Below, in pieces: positions 22,867-34,900 of a stretch of DNA of 64,000 nt. The position numbers and the translations under genes were made by a program. Below the pieces are notes generated by a model, which did not search any database, was not told where the DNA came from, and saw only the letters and a list, made by a program, of their open reading frames with translations. How positions within the stretch are numbered: position 1 is the stretch's first letter; each line of letters opens with the position of its first letter. Source of the stretch: Ascidia mentula (lineage: Eukaryota; Chordata; Ascidiacea; Phlebobranchia; Ascidiidae); contig OX387202.1 of NCBI GenBank assembly GCA_947561715.1, positions 19,605,001 through 19,669,000 of the forward strand. Reading direction: 5' to 3'.

Positions 22867-23355
22867 CTAAAATTTAAACTATGTGAATCAAATACAAAAA
22901 TACTCTGGAAAAGGAAAAATTAAGTTATTGCTTGAACGACAAACCCTACCCCTATAACAATTTGATTTATATTCACAAACTTGTTGTTGACCCAGTTTAA
23001 AACACTAGACCACAAACCACAAAACCGCAATGTGGTTATGAAACAACTCTTGGTTGATGTTGGGTTTGTGGGAATTCATGGTTAATCATTACCCATGTGG
23101 CCACCACATTAAATGCCACCGCAATTCAACAAACCCTTCTTTTTGAAAAGGTAAATGGTATTTATGACATACTGCAATCTAGCAAAAGAGAAGCATGGAA
23201 AAGGTATTTCAATATGTGCGTATTAGCTATCTGGTTGCTCTGGAGGCCTGCTGTCCCATTGCTGAGTTAACACTAAACTTACTCCCTTTATGCAGTGAAG
23301 GTGCAAATATATGAAAGCAATTAGGCCAGCGGCATCAAAACAGTTTCTAAGATTA
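22867..23355. other. Gap between TATDN1 and AMPK gamma genes
   Basis: AT-rich and non-coding as far as I can see. It may contain the promoter or missing 5' exon of the AMPK gamma gene. Confidence 0.35.
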
Positions 23356-24279
23356 TCAAGAGTTGAAAAACAGTTTCATGGTGTTCTTGTGCAATGTTTC
23401 CGCCAAAGTAATTTTGTCCTCGTTTCTTGCAGACGCCATTACTTCCAACACTTGGATGATGTGACATGGTTCATTCCGTGATTTAACGCAACAATCTTTT
23501 TCCCATTTCTTCTTAGTTGTGAACTTGGTTTCAATAAACTTATGACCAGCATGTGTTGGACGAATTTCACACCAAGGACAATCAGTTTCTATCATCAACT
23601 TCTCGCTGGGTATTGACTTCATTGCAACGATATTCTCCTGTGTTTTTAACGAACAACCATTTATTCCAATATATAAATCCAATGCTGTAAGTCTTTTTGC
23701 TTCTTCTGCAGTACCGGTGAATGAATGTACAACGCCACCCTTAATATTTTGTCTGTGCCTTTCCATTATTTCCGTAAAGTCAGAATAAGCATTCCGACAA
23801 TGCAGAAACATAGGAAGGTTGTTAGTTTTTGCAAGTTCAAACTGAACTTCGAAGTATTTCAACTGTGTGTCTTTGTTGCAGAAATGCAACCTGTCATAAT
23901 CCAGTCCACATTCACCAACTGCTACAACTTTCTTTCCATCAGAAATAAGTTTTTGCAACCCTTCAATATATTGAACTTCATTTTTGGTGAACTCATCACA
24001 CCTGGTCGGATGACAACCCACAGTGGAATATAAATGGTCGTACTTTTCACAAAGTTTAATCGCATCGACCGACTCACTAAGGGACCCTCCAGTAACAATC
24101 ATGCGATCTATTCCAATTGTTTTTGCTCGCTCCAAAACATCTGTGAGGTCACAATCGTGTTTTGTTTTTCCATGGTAAATTCCAGAAAACATTGGATCTG
24201 ACAGGTTGGCACCAATATCAATAAACTCCATTTTTAAAAATGTTTTTAATCTTGACAAAACAAACGTGCAGAGTCTCAT
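23356..24279 (-). CDS. TATDN1: TatD-family metal-dependent DNase, TATDN1-like
   Basis: An intronless frame of 307 residues. It matches animal TATDN1 end to end: [114 protein letters not shown] and [14 protein letters not shown]. The Glu of GECGLD, the His of LHCR and HSF, and the Asp of ETDCPW are the expected metal ligands. Family members are 3'-5' exonucleases or endonucleases of the TIM-barrel hydrolase fold. Two in-frame ATGs occur; the second, 16 codons in (MEFIDIG), fits the usual N-terminus better. The lack of introns among intron-rich neighbours is notable. Confidence 0.92.
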   Translation of the reverse strand: MRLCTFVLSRLKTFLKMEFIDIGANLSDPMFSGIYHGKTKHDCDLTDVLERAKTIGIDRMIVTGGSLSESVDAIKLCEKYDHLYSTVGCHPTRCDEFTKNEVQYIEGLQKLISDGKKVVAVGECGLDYDRLHFCNKDTQLKYFEVQFELAKTNNLPMFLHCRNAYSDFTEIMERHRQNIKGGVVHSFTGTAEEAKRLTALDLYIGINGCSLKTQENIVAMKSIPSEKLMIETDCPWCEIRPTHAGHKFIETKFTTKKKWEKDCCVKSRNEPCHIIQVLEVMASARNEDKITLAETLHKNTMKLFFNS

Positions 24280-27200
24280 ATATAAATAACCTGTTCAAAA
24301 AACCTAAAACCATGAACACATTTAATTAATACCTGTCTGACATCACTATTTGCTTGAAACATCGACTATTAATTGAAATCTTAATTGTGAAATTTACATT
24401 TGTGGTGCAAGCTTTCAAAAACACCATTTTGTTTGTTAAATTCATTTGCACAATTTATTTTCAAGTTTCAAAAAAAATTGTAAAACCATTGTTTCTTCTC
24501 TGGGAAAAGGCGCAAAAGGAGTTACACGCAATGGCAATTTACACAAGTTTACATAAATATGCCTCACAAAAGTTAATTAAACGTTAAATAGCAATCGACC
24601 ATTGCATTTTATTAAATTATTACTGTTTCGTTTCTACTTTTTTCTGTAAAAGAAAACAAACATTAGGACAAAAAATAAATAATGTCGTAAATGGATGAGA
24701 GAACATTAGATTTACGAAACATCCACAGCATAAATTTATTTTCAGTATTTTTTATGGTAATACTAGAAAAAACTTCACACCAGCTAAAAATACTCGCATT
24801 TAATTTTGTATTTGAGCTGCGGTTCTGCTCCAACTTTACCACAAGACTAATCCATCATAATTTGTTTTTCTTCAATTACGTTGGATCACTTCAAAGTCGT
24901 TATATTATTTATTTACAACTGTTATAATATTTTCCAGAAAACTTTTTAACTGTCCGTAATTTTATTTACAGTCACGAGATCTGGTTGTAGTTGTTACTCT
25001 TTGGAAAAGGGCGCTCTGTGGCGACTGAAAAATATTTTATCAGTCGTCGGCAGTGGGCGCTAACAAGGCACAGAAGCAGGTGAAACTTCTCAAATTGAAA
25101 AAACGAAAAATGGAACTTTGGCCGAACAGGAGTTTTTAAACGAAAAACCAGAAAGGGGAAAATTGGCAACCGCAAGAAAACACACACATCGGATAGCATA
25201 ATTACAGGGTAGGCTTGTAAGCAGATTGTGCAGCCTACGTTACACCTATGTACATTATCACCAACGTGGAAAAGATATTCGTGGCGGTCAACCACTGGAA
25301 GGGCGCGTTCACCTCGGGTTAGAGTTTGTACAGATGTTCGAGTAATAAGGTTTGTACAACTGGTTCAAAGAAAAACCACTTATGTCTGCCTGGTGTTAAC
25401 CAAGCCAATATACACAGGAGAGCGATACTAAACCACAATTCGATGAAATCGTACAAACTTATGGTGAATTTTAACTGGTTTGTTACAAAAACCATATTTG
25501 TTATAAACCATTTCTGACAAACACACAAAGGTCGGTGGAGCTAATGCAATATTTTTAGACAAAAAGAACAAAGATGGTGAGCATGGTTTTCTTGTACCTC
25601 TCAATATTCATTGACACCAATAACTTTTACGTTAAATTTACAACAGACCAGAAAAAAGTAATTTAACTAATAATTTGTGTAGATCCTCGTAGTGGCAGAT
25701 ACAAGGTAAAAACTTTTACGTATACCGCTTTGCGACAGGCCTCAAACAATTTAGAATGGTTGTTGATAACAATGTGTGTGTATATGTGATAAATAAAATA
25801 GTACGAAGCAAAACACAGCGTGGACGACACACTTTGATGGGTTGCGAGAATTATTTGGAAGATTTAGAAACTAAACTTTCAGAAAGGGGGAAGCACCCAC
25901 AATAATATTGGAAACTAGTATCGCAGAACAAACTTCAAATAACATAAATTCTATCAGAATAATTTACGAACATATTAGAGTGGCTGAAAAACGCCTGGAG
26001 GACAGAACACGTCAGCATAAATTATCAGATGTAGTCATGACGACAAAGAATCATGGGTTGCAATTATTGATGAAAAAACACACAAAAATAATTGTACGAA
26101 ACAAACGCAGATTCGCCAAGTGGGGGTGAAACTTAATCCACTTTTGCGACGACACAACTAGTTAATGACGTCATAATTGACTTTTTGCAGAAAGTGAAGC
26201 AGGGGCGACACACAGGTCGAAATCCACACGTGGATGGGAGGTTGTTTGATGATTTAAGGCTGACGGCTGATTTAAAGGAAAACCACCAAAAAAACTGTAC
26301 AGAAAGTTTGGGCGCCGAACATTCATTAGAAGGGAAGCAAAAATATACATTCCAATAAAATGTTTTTATGAATGAACTTTGAAGCACGAATTTGGCCTAA
26401 AATTTTTTTTCACATTTACGCAACAAATTTATCCGACTTTCAGTGACAAGAAAGAAATAAACATATTTTTTGAACGCCGCAAAAAAACTATTGACTATTT
26501 CTAAACACATAAAATCTATTTCTTTTAAGTGCAAGAATTAGATAATTTTGAACTGTAGTAGCGCAAGAATTTTGCAGGTTACGGTTATACGAGAGTGAGA
26601 TATATGTGGTTAGTAAGGCTACGGTGGTTAATGTTTGATTATGGGGATTATGACAGAACAAAGAAATCTTTTGTATTACTAAAGAAGCCCCAGCACTATG
26701 ACACACAAATAAGAATTACTCGTACGTATTAAATTCATAAACATGGACCCTTTTCCGATTTTTCACGACGTAAGAATGCCCATTGTGACGTATGTGATGA
26801 GAAGTTGTTGATTTTAAATATTGAATCAAACTCAAGGATTGATTGTCATCCGATGTTAATATATTATGAAATTTTACAACATATTTTACACGAAGACAAA
26901 AAAGCGTTTTCTACAGCTTTTACTTAGTTATTAGTTAAGGCGTCAACAACATTAATTTTGCTGTTATTAAAAGAAAAACACCAAACAACCGGCGGAACGA
27001 CATATTTTGTCCTAATATTTGGCAGTGGAATCTCACAGGTGTTAGAAGTTAAAGCAATCGAGTTTGTTAAAAACACCTTTAGGATGGCCGCGTTTTACTG
27101 AAATATACAAAACCAACAAACTAAGTTAAGTTTTTATGTCTATGGGAAGTTTAAAGGGGAGTGTTTGAAGTCATAAAAGTTTTGTTTAAGGTGATGATGC

Positions 27201-27389
27201 AAGTTTCAAAACGTAAAAATTAAGTTCAATAAATTATTGGAAGGCGGTAAATTCACGGCGGACCAAAGTTCGGCAGGGGCTGAACGTCGACGCGAGAAAA
27301 CAACAGAATCGACAGAAGGTTGTCGCAAAATATATAAAGAAGGCGCGGGTTCTTGTGTGAAACTTGCGAGGGGTACGTGGATTAGGGGA
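24280..27389. other. Long intergenic stretch with no recognised gene
   Basis: About 3.1 kb of AT-rich DNA. Open frames here (24354-24587, 24691-24927, 25228-25431, 25908-26129 plus; 24972-25295, 26133-26387 minus) are short, of low complexity, often without ATG, and resemble nothing known. The segment next to 27389 probably includes the hexokinase 3' UTR. Confidence 0.4.
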
Positions 27390-30300
27390 TTACCCGCCGT
27401 TTTCGTTAGAAAAATCGCTTTCCGCGTTTTCGCTCAACCGACAAGCAACTGCCGTCACTAGGGCAGCGCCTTTGCCACTTCCGTCCGACGACTGACGGAA
27501 AGTGACGTCACATCCGGGACAGAGTTCGGAAACTTTATCGCTGAGCAGGAACCGGAATCTGGGAAGTAAACGATAAAAGTGTTTTAATTAATTTGTGTAT
27601 AAGCTGCAGACAGATGGCCACTGTTTCGACCTAAAAGGTCTCATCAGTGCAGCTGGTGTGACAATAAAGCGACTTTGCTGACCAAACGGCCTGTTTTAAT
27701 TAAGTTTTGGTTAAATTTGTGTTTCCCAACTAACAGTACACGCGGAGTCGTTCACCGGACCAAATATTTTTTTTACCTTAAATAGATTTCGTTTGGTGCT
27801 CAGTGCATACTTTTGCCTTGTTACATTTTTTTTAATTATTTTTTTTCAACATAATTTAGTTTGGATTTCTCCAGGATTAAAGTAGTTGAAATTACTGTGC
27901 AAGTGCAAAAGGTTGAGGATCATGAAAGTTAAAACACAAATTTGCCCAAACATATTGGCGAACTTCAACCAGCTTTAAAGTAATTTAGGTTGAAAATTGT
28001 TTCAATGAAAGCGAATCGGTAAAGCATAAATCAGGTCTTACAGTTAATAAACAGCGAAATACAAAGAAGCATTCATCCAGCAGGCAGCCCACAGGTTGTA
28101 AAACATTAAGCGACCGTCAGCAGCTGTTTGCTCAAGCGATCGCATGCCAGCAGACAAACCCACAGTCACCGGGGTTTAACATACCTTGGGTGTTTCTTGT
28201 AAACCGTCCCGTCAACTCCTACTGTAATACGAAACCTCGGCGTTGCAGCGTCTCCACACGCCGCATTTCGGAACTCAATTTCCCGCGACCGGAGGACAAG
28301 AGCCGCGACCCCCGCCGCACAAAGGTTAGCCGCCCTTGTGCTGACGTTTACGCAAGCTTCGCGTACAATTGTCCTCTCCTGGAGCGTCGTATCTAAGTAA
28401 CCAAGACTTTCGAGGATTTGCGAGCAAGCTTTGAGTTGGTTAGAGCGATCCCTGCAAATCATGTTTAAATTTACAATCACTGTACAGAGTATTTCTGAAT
28501 ATTAAATACAGAGAGTTTTGACTGGAAACCATGTCTAGAAATAATTGCAATCTGACAGGCTAATGCTTCATTGCATTTAAATGCAGTGTGGTTAATATTA
28601 TTTAAGCAGTTTGCCAGGAAAGCATCAATTTTTGTACTTTGAATGACTTCCCTTATAGATTGGACCAGCTGTTATCCAAACATTAAGATAACAGACAATC
28701 AATGTGTTGTGAAACATTGGAATAACTAAAAAATAAAGTCTTTTGTGTTTAAACATAGGCAGAGTAAGCTTGCCATCTGTCTGTTCATAATTAGCCACCA
28801 CAAAATCCTGCATCAAACTTTAAACAACTTTCCCTCAGGCGTTGCTGCACCATCCTAATCCTTAATCCACTGCAGTGGAGTAAGTGGTTACACGCTGTCG
28901 ATTCTTATGTAACACGAATCTTAATGAGCAAAGTTATTTTTAAAAGCATAACGGTCATTTGTAAATGAGGCTTCGTTGGTAGACGACGCTGAGAATACAT
29001 CAGGTTGTTGTGTAAAACTTGGAAGCCAATAAACTTATGTCTACAATGTAGGGACAACATATTATAACATTCAACTTTAAGATAGAAACAAAGCGTTACA
29101 TGGATTAGTTAAACATTAAACTTCAATATGGGCATCATCATCGTGCACTCCTCTGACACCACATCAATCATTGAGCATTAACATACTGTGTTGGAGGTAC
29201 AATAAGCACTGGATTTTTAGTGAATAATACTACTTGAAACTAATTTACTTACACTTCGATTTGTGTGACAAAAGCTGTGAGGAATTTCCCTTTTGTGTTA
29301 AGTTCAGTGGTAATTCGACCTTCAAACAACCCAGCTTTCTTGACAAGGTTAAGCAATAGAAATCTTACAACTTCACCCATGTACATTCCGCTGATCATTT
29401 TCTCAAATCTGTTAAAAACATATATTAGTTGACATTTTTTGCACAGTTTAAACATGTAGATTTTAAAAAGTCATTAAATGTTGGTGTCCTTATGCGAGAC
29501 AAAAAATAATTGGTTTGATCCATGAGTGCCAACATAATGTAAATGCTTGCAAAGAAATTACAGCAGCAAAAAAACAATGGGAAGTTAATTCTACAACAAA
29601 TTTTACAGGGGTTGTAATAAATCTTTTTGATGCCATGGAAACCTTGGAAGCAAATATTGTGGAACTCCAATTAAAAAATTGATACATTGAAACAAAACAT
29701 GTACTTTCCACAAACAAAGATCTGTGATCAAAACACATTGACGATCAGATGCTATTAATAAAAGAATCTGAATATAATCAAACATTCTTCCTGGTGAAGG
29801 AATTTAATATAAGTACGTACATCATGCAGCCAGGATTAATGGATTCTGTGTCAACTTGGTAATCGCAATCGGTCCGAATCGAATCCAGACTCCCGTTTTC
29901 CCCGAAACCTCCCCACTCAGTGTTGATGCACATCCTTTCCGATCCACTCAACTTCTGGCCTTCGGTTAAAGTTTTTATGTCCGTCTCACTCTCCATGTAA
30001 CAAGCATTACTTCCGGTACCTGTGGAATGGAAACGTTAAAATACTTTTGTGTGATTAAGAGAATATTGAAAACACACAAAGGTAAGTTAAGAAGTTCGTG
30101 TCAGGTTATGAACAACATCCACTAACAATGACAAAGGGGCTCAGGACCAAGAAAGAAATATGACAAAAACAATTCAACTTTGAAACAATACAAGAAACTG
30201 TTTTCTTTTAATAAACATGGAGTCAATAACCATCACTATTATAATCACATGATAAACTAAAGTTTCTGAAATTAGGGAATATGACCAGACAGGCAGCATA

Positions 30301-31999
30301 CCTACTATCATTCCTATAGTACATTGTTGATCGCTGTAAGCACAAGTCATCATGGTGCCCACAGTATCATTGATTACAGCTTTAACTTTAACATCGTAGG
30401 TCAAATGGCTTTTTTGCTTTTGTCGTTCGAGTGCATCATGTAACAACCCTGCAAGGTCTTCACCGGCAACACCAGTTGCATTAAAACCCTTCGTCCATCG
30501 CAGAAGCATACTCTGTGGAATTAGTCATACAGGTATTGTCCATTGAGAATCTAAAATCACTCAACCAATCATAATTCATTTTCAGATGAAAAAATTGATT
30601 CAGAAACAAAACCATATTCTTTACAACAGGTTTAACTTTCAACAATAAATAAACTGACCAATTAGCCAGAAAGGCAACAGCAGCAAAAAGACAAAACCAA
30701 CCTTATCTAAACCATTTTGAACACAAGGAAAGGAAAAAGTGAAACCCAGTGGTAAAGTTGAATCAGAAAGATTGTGACGTGTCAAAAAGTCCTCAATACA
30801 TACGGCAATGTGATCAAACAGCTGGAAAAATATTTCAAAAATTTTGTGAAAAAAATATTGAATTTACTTAAAAAAAATTAGCATGCCAGCATTTGCAAGA
30901 TTTTATGCCAAACACATTTTTACATTTGCAAGATTTTATGCCAAACACATTTTTACGTAACTCATAAATTTACAACAGACTTCTTGCAGTGGGCAAGCAT
31001 TAACTCGCTGCTTATTACATTTGATTAGTTATCCCATAGAATTAACCTTATCTCCAGTAGTTGTCATGGCCTCAGGTGGGACCATATACACTTGGCTGTC
31101 TACTTCAACCCTTTCTTGTGATACTTTGGGAAGTTTTACTCGTAAAACTCGAAAGTTTGTCCCACCGAGATCAAGCGCCAGAAAATCACCACATTCTACA
31201 ACAATAAAAGAATGTCAAACATTACAAAATCAAAGCACATTAATTTTTTTGTAGAACTGTAATAGGTAAATATTGTGTTGCTGCCAGACAAAGTGTATTT
31301 CAAAATATTGGTTCTTCTGGCATTTAAACGTGCACTTTCATTCACTGCTGACACAGCTTGTTAATTCATGTGAATAATTAAGAAACATCGGTGATGACAA
31401 CATATGTTTAATTGTGCCAGAAGAACGGATAAATTGAAACAAAAATTTATACAATAGTTCAGTTGGATATAAAAAGATAATGTGTGGATATCATTATTAC
31501 AGGTTTGCACAAGAAATAAACAAACCGTCAGACAATTATGTCAAAATTTACCTTTTCCATTGGGAATTCCACGGACAAATGAAGGCAACATTTTTAACGA
31601 TGATTTTTTTCCTTTAAGTCCATTTAGGATATTTTTGATCATTTCATCTCGAATTTTTTGAAGTTGTTCGTTGCTCAATTTATACGATGACAAAACTTCA
31701 TCGATCTACACAAAAACAACTTCAGACTTTACGATTGTAACAACAATTTGTGCATTGTTGGTTTAAACATCACTTTATACATAGTATCAGCCATCTGACA
31801 GGGTCAAAGGTCAACTGCAAGTCCTTGGTTATGGGGTTACGACAAAATTTGTCTTATTGTATATTAAAGACCAAGAATCATGCAACATAATATTACTATT
31901 GAAAAATTTAAAATAAATGCAAATAAAGCATACATTCTATTTAACAAGTTATATAACCTGACTCTATACCTGGTTTCTAATTGCTTCCACATTCGCCAT
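27390..31999 (-). CDS. HK: Hexokinase (single catalytic unit)
   Basis: Nine minus-strand exons (31999-31970, 31705-31552, 31195-31047, 30821-30702, 30512-30302, 30019-29821, 29408-29253, 28451-28185, 27558-27390) join in phase to 484 residues, the size of a 50-kDa hexokinase or glucokinase. It phosphorylates glucose with ATP, the first step of glycolysis. Marks seen: [16 protein letters not shown] (phosphate loop), [26 protein letters not shown] with the catalytic Asp, [52 protein letters not shown] and [13 protein letters not shown] in the last exon. The last exon is masked by an antisense open frame and is easy to miss. The short N-terminus lacks the hydrophobic porin-binding start of mammalian HK1/2. 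The final intron (27559-28184) carries a sense-orientation hammerhead ribozyme. Confidence 0.93.
27592..27691 (-). mobile_element. 100-bp SINE-like insertion carrying a hammerhead ribozyme
   Basis: The segment is bounded by perfect 12-bp direct repeats TGTTTTAATTAA at 27580-27591 and 27692-27703, as expected of a retrotransposed insertion. Read on the minus strand it has about 37 bp of unknown sequence and then the ribozyme. It lies in the last hexokinase intron. Partial decayed relatives of the ribozyme part occur at 53721-53780 and 36791-36845. No coding capacity. Confidence 0.7.
27602..27654 (-). ncRNA. Type I hammerhead self-cleaving ribozyme
   Basis: Read 5' to 3' on the minus strand: stem I strand AGCTGCA, core CTGATGA, stem II GACC-TTTTA-GGTC, core GAA, stem III ACAG-TGGCCAT-CTGT, cleavage base C, then TGCAGCT, which pairs perfectly (7 bp) with the first strand. 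Every invariant core base is present, including the G10.1-C11.1 and A15.1-U16.1 pairs. Cleavage is predicted between 27609 and 27608. It is transcribed in the sense of the hexokinase pre-mRNA, about 43 nt before the last 3' splice site. Confidence 0.9.
30891..30956. repeat. Perfect 33-bp tandem duplication
   Basis: Two exact head-to-tail copies, 30891-30923 and 30924-30956, beginning atttgcaagattttatgcc. They lie in the hexokinase intron between the exons ending at 31047 and starting at 30821. A recent local duplication. Confidence 0.95.
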
Positions 32000-34900
32000 T
32001 TCGACTAATTTGGTTTAATTCGGCGATTCCAAAGAATATGGTGAATTTATTCCGGGACCACTGGCAGTCAACAACTTAACACAGCGGACAACTTCAGTCG
32101 ACAATCCGGTTCCACGCGTTGCAGAAAGCGGTCAGCGCTATCTTTGCAAACTTGTATCTCGACACCATTGCCGCGAATGTTTAAAGAGACTTAAAAGAGT
32201 TTTCAGCGGAGAAGAATTCGTCTCTTCAGTAACACCCCTTTCACACGGCGTCTCTGATTGGTTGGTTCGACAGCACGCTTGAGTGATTTTTTAAAGGCAC
32301 TACTGTTCTTGTGGAAGACATTTTCTGTTGGATTTTTAACGTAGAGTTTGTGTGTTTAACTTCCATCGATTCCAGAGATACGCCTAGCTTGCAGCAAATA
32401 GCTCTTCACTGCGCCATACAAAGCCCTCAATGACATTGAGAGACCAAATTTTTACTGTGGGTAAATGCATTGTGAAACGATTGCCGTCCAAATATTGCTA
32501 CTCATTGCATTTTACAACATAAATATTCGTGCATGTAATTGTAATTTTAAGTACAGCGCAATATCAGTGCAATATGTGTATCGGTTTCAAATAAATGCTA
32601 TTCATAATATACACCTGCAAGAAATTTACGAGCTTCGGTGTTTACAAAATGTATTTTAAAGCATTGACAAGTTCTTCCTTTAGCGCCACACGGTGAACAC
32701 TTTTGTTTGACAATAATATCCGCTGGAGCGCAGCAAAGCACACTTTTTTGGCAATGTTTTATTACAGTTTGCTCTGTGTGTGTTCAGCTGAAGCACGAAA
32801 ATTCTTTACACTAATTTGAAAAAATAAGTTGATTTAGCAACAGCGATGCCAATGAAGATTGCATTTGTGCATAATTGTCAGACGCAGGAAAAACAGAATC
32901 ATTTTATCTCTTCTGAAAATTTTTTTGGCTGTTTAATTCAAACATCGAAAGGAAGTATAAAGTTACTGTAAGTGGGAGTACCAATCCTCAAAATCCGAGG
33001 TTACGCGAGTTCACAGCACCACCAAAGGGTTATCCTGGGTCATAACCGTTCTCGCTGCCGATTGAGCTGAATTTAACTGAACGCACTTTGCACCGGCAGC
33101 GAGCGTTTTTTTTGCTGACACCGCAGAGATCTGTGTGCTCGTTACATCAAGTGTAAATACCAATGACACATTTAAGTAAACCTCTTGGGCTTTCCGCTCA
33201 CGAAGCAAATTAAGGATGTCTTTTTTAATGTCGGGCTTATCTTTGCAAACTGCTGATACAAGACAAGTCGTGTAAAAATGCCGTGCAAACTTCAAGGTCA
33301 TGCAGCAATGTCATAACTTATCCAGGGTCACGACGTCAGTTTCTCTGTGGACCACAATTTGAAGTCCATCATATCCAATACAGTTGAGTATTGTACTGCT
33401 GTGTCGCCATCCCCAATGTAGGCATATATTTATGTTGAAACAATTCCGTCGAACCACGACCAACTTTACCACGAATTGCAAATGTTCCTTTTTATGGTTT
33501 TATTCACATTTTGAAAGCACGTATACATGCTAAACGTTTAAACAAACACGAATTTAGTAATCCGGAAATGACGGAAAAATGATATCAATTTGAAAAAATG
33601 ATAAATACATACTTTGTAATAATACCACCGAAAAAATAACGTTTCAGTTATAGGTGCGACCGGTTTAACCCTGCAAAGTTCAAACAGATGTCCCAGCTTT
33701 TATGTGAAAACTATGCCGTCTTGTTGGGTTCGCGTCCCCCTGGCATAAATTCTATTGTCAAGTTGTCTGTCGAGATATAGCGGAGATATATTGTTAAACT
33801 GTAACACGAGAATCCTTGGGAATATCTCAGATTTTGAGACTCATCGAATAACGTCACAATGCATCACCTGATACCGTACAAGAACAGCGGTGTGTTGCGA
33901 AACTCACCTTAAAATAGAAAGTAGGTTTGTTTGCCGTCGTAATATGATATCTATGGGCTGGCTCGAATAAACCAGGTCACAGCACCGGCCGGTGTACGTC
34001 TGTTCAAGTCCTTTTGTGTACTTAAAGTACAACGACCAACATAGTTCGTTCGTCAGCAGTTTTAGCTGGTTAGGGGCGTGGCCCGGCATCCAGCAGAATG
34101 TGATTGGTCGAATTTAAAACAAGTACCCTGTAGAAACATGAAGAGTTGATCTGTGACGTAAGAATATGCGTTGTTTAAACCCACCAACCATCTACGTGCA
34201 AATTGAATGTTGCATGAATACATGCGGAATCACAATCAACACATGTTTCATCTGCGAACAATTCCCGAAGGCAATCTTATTCCCCTGTCCTATGGGGATT
34301 GTTACGTCACTTGTAAGTTTACAATATGTATTATAGCTTACGCAACCAGTTTCGTGATATCGGCATAAGAGAATTACCTTTAAACGCATCAAGAAATAAT
34401 TTAATTGTTGCGCAATAATATTACGTATTGTCACAATAACAAACACAGGAATTCTTTGCAGGATAAAATATCAGGAAACTGAATAAAGGGTGCTCACACA
34501 GCAGTCAATAAACTAACATTGACACAAAAACACAAAGTTTAAAAATTGCAACCAAAAGGCAAAGAAATGCACTAAAATTGCATTAAACACTATACAGTGT
34601 TATTGTTTGGTGGCCGTAAAAAATGTCTGCTGTCTGGCCAGTAACCTCGAAAAACATTATATTTTCATTTGGCTTTTTGAAATACAATTATTGTTGCGTT
34701 CTTCTGATATGTTTTATGTCAACAACCTGTTGCAGCCATTATTTAACTACGAGCTTAACTATGAGTGTAATCAGTGGAAAATTTTCCATAGTTGGAAAGT
34801 TGGCCATGTTTGATCTCTGGCATTAAAACCTTGAGTTGTAAAGCTGAAGTTGCCGAATTCGTTCTGCAGCGTTTGCATGCGTTCGGCAATGACGTCACAC

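Noticed and set aside
27237..27461. Plus-strand open frame near 27.3 kb
   Set aside because: Antisense to the last hexokinase exon (27558-27390), which completes the hexokinase C-terminus in phase.
33011..33301. 96-codon ATG frame on the minus strand
   Set aside because: No family resemblance, no splice partner, and base composition not distinct from surrounding non-coding DNA.
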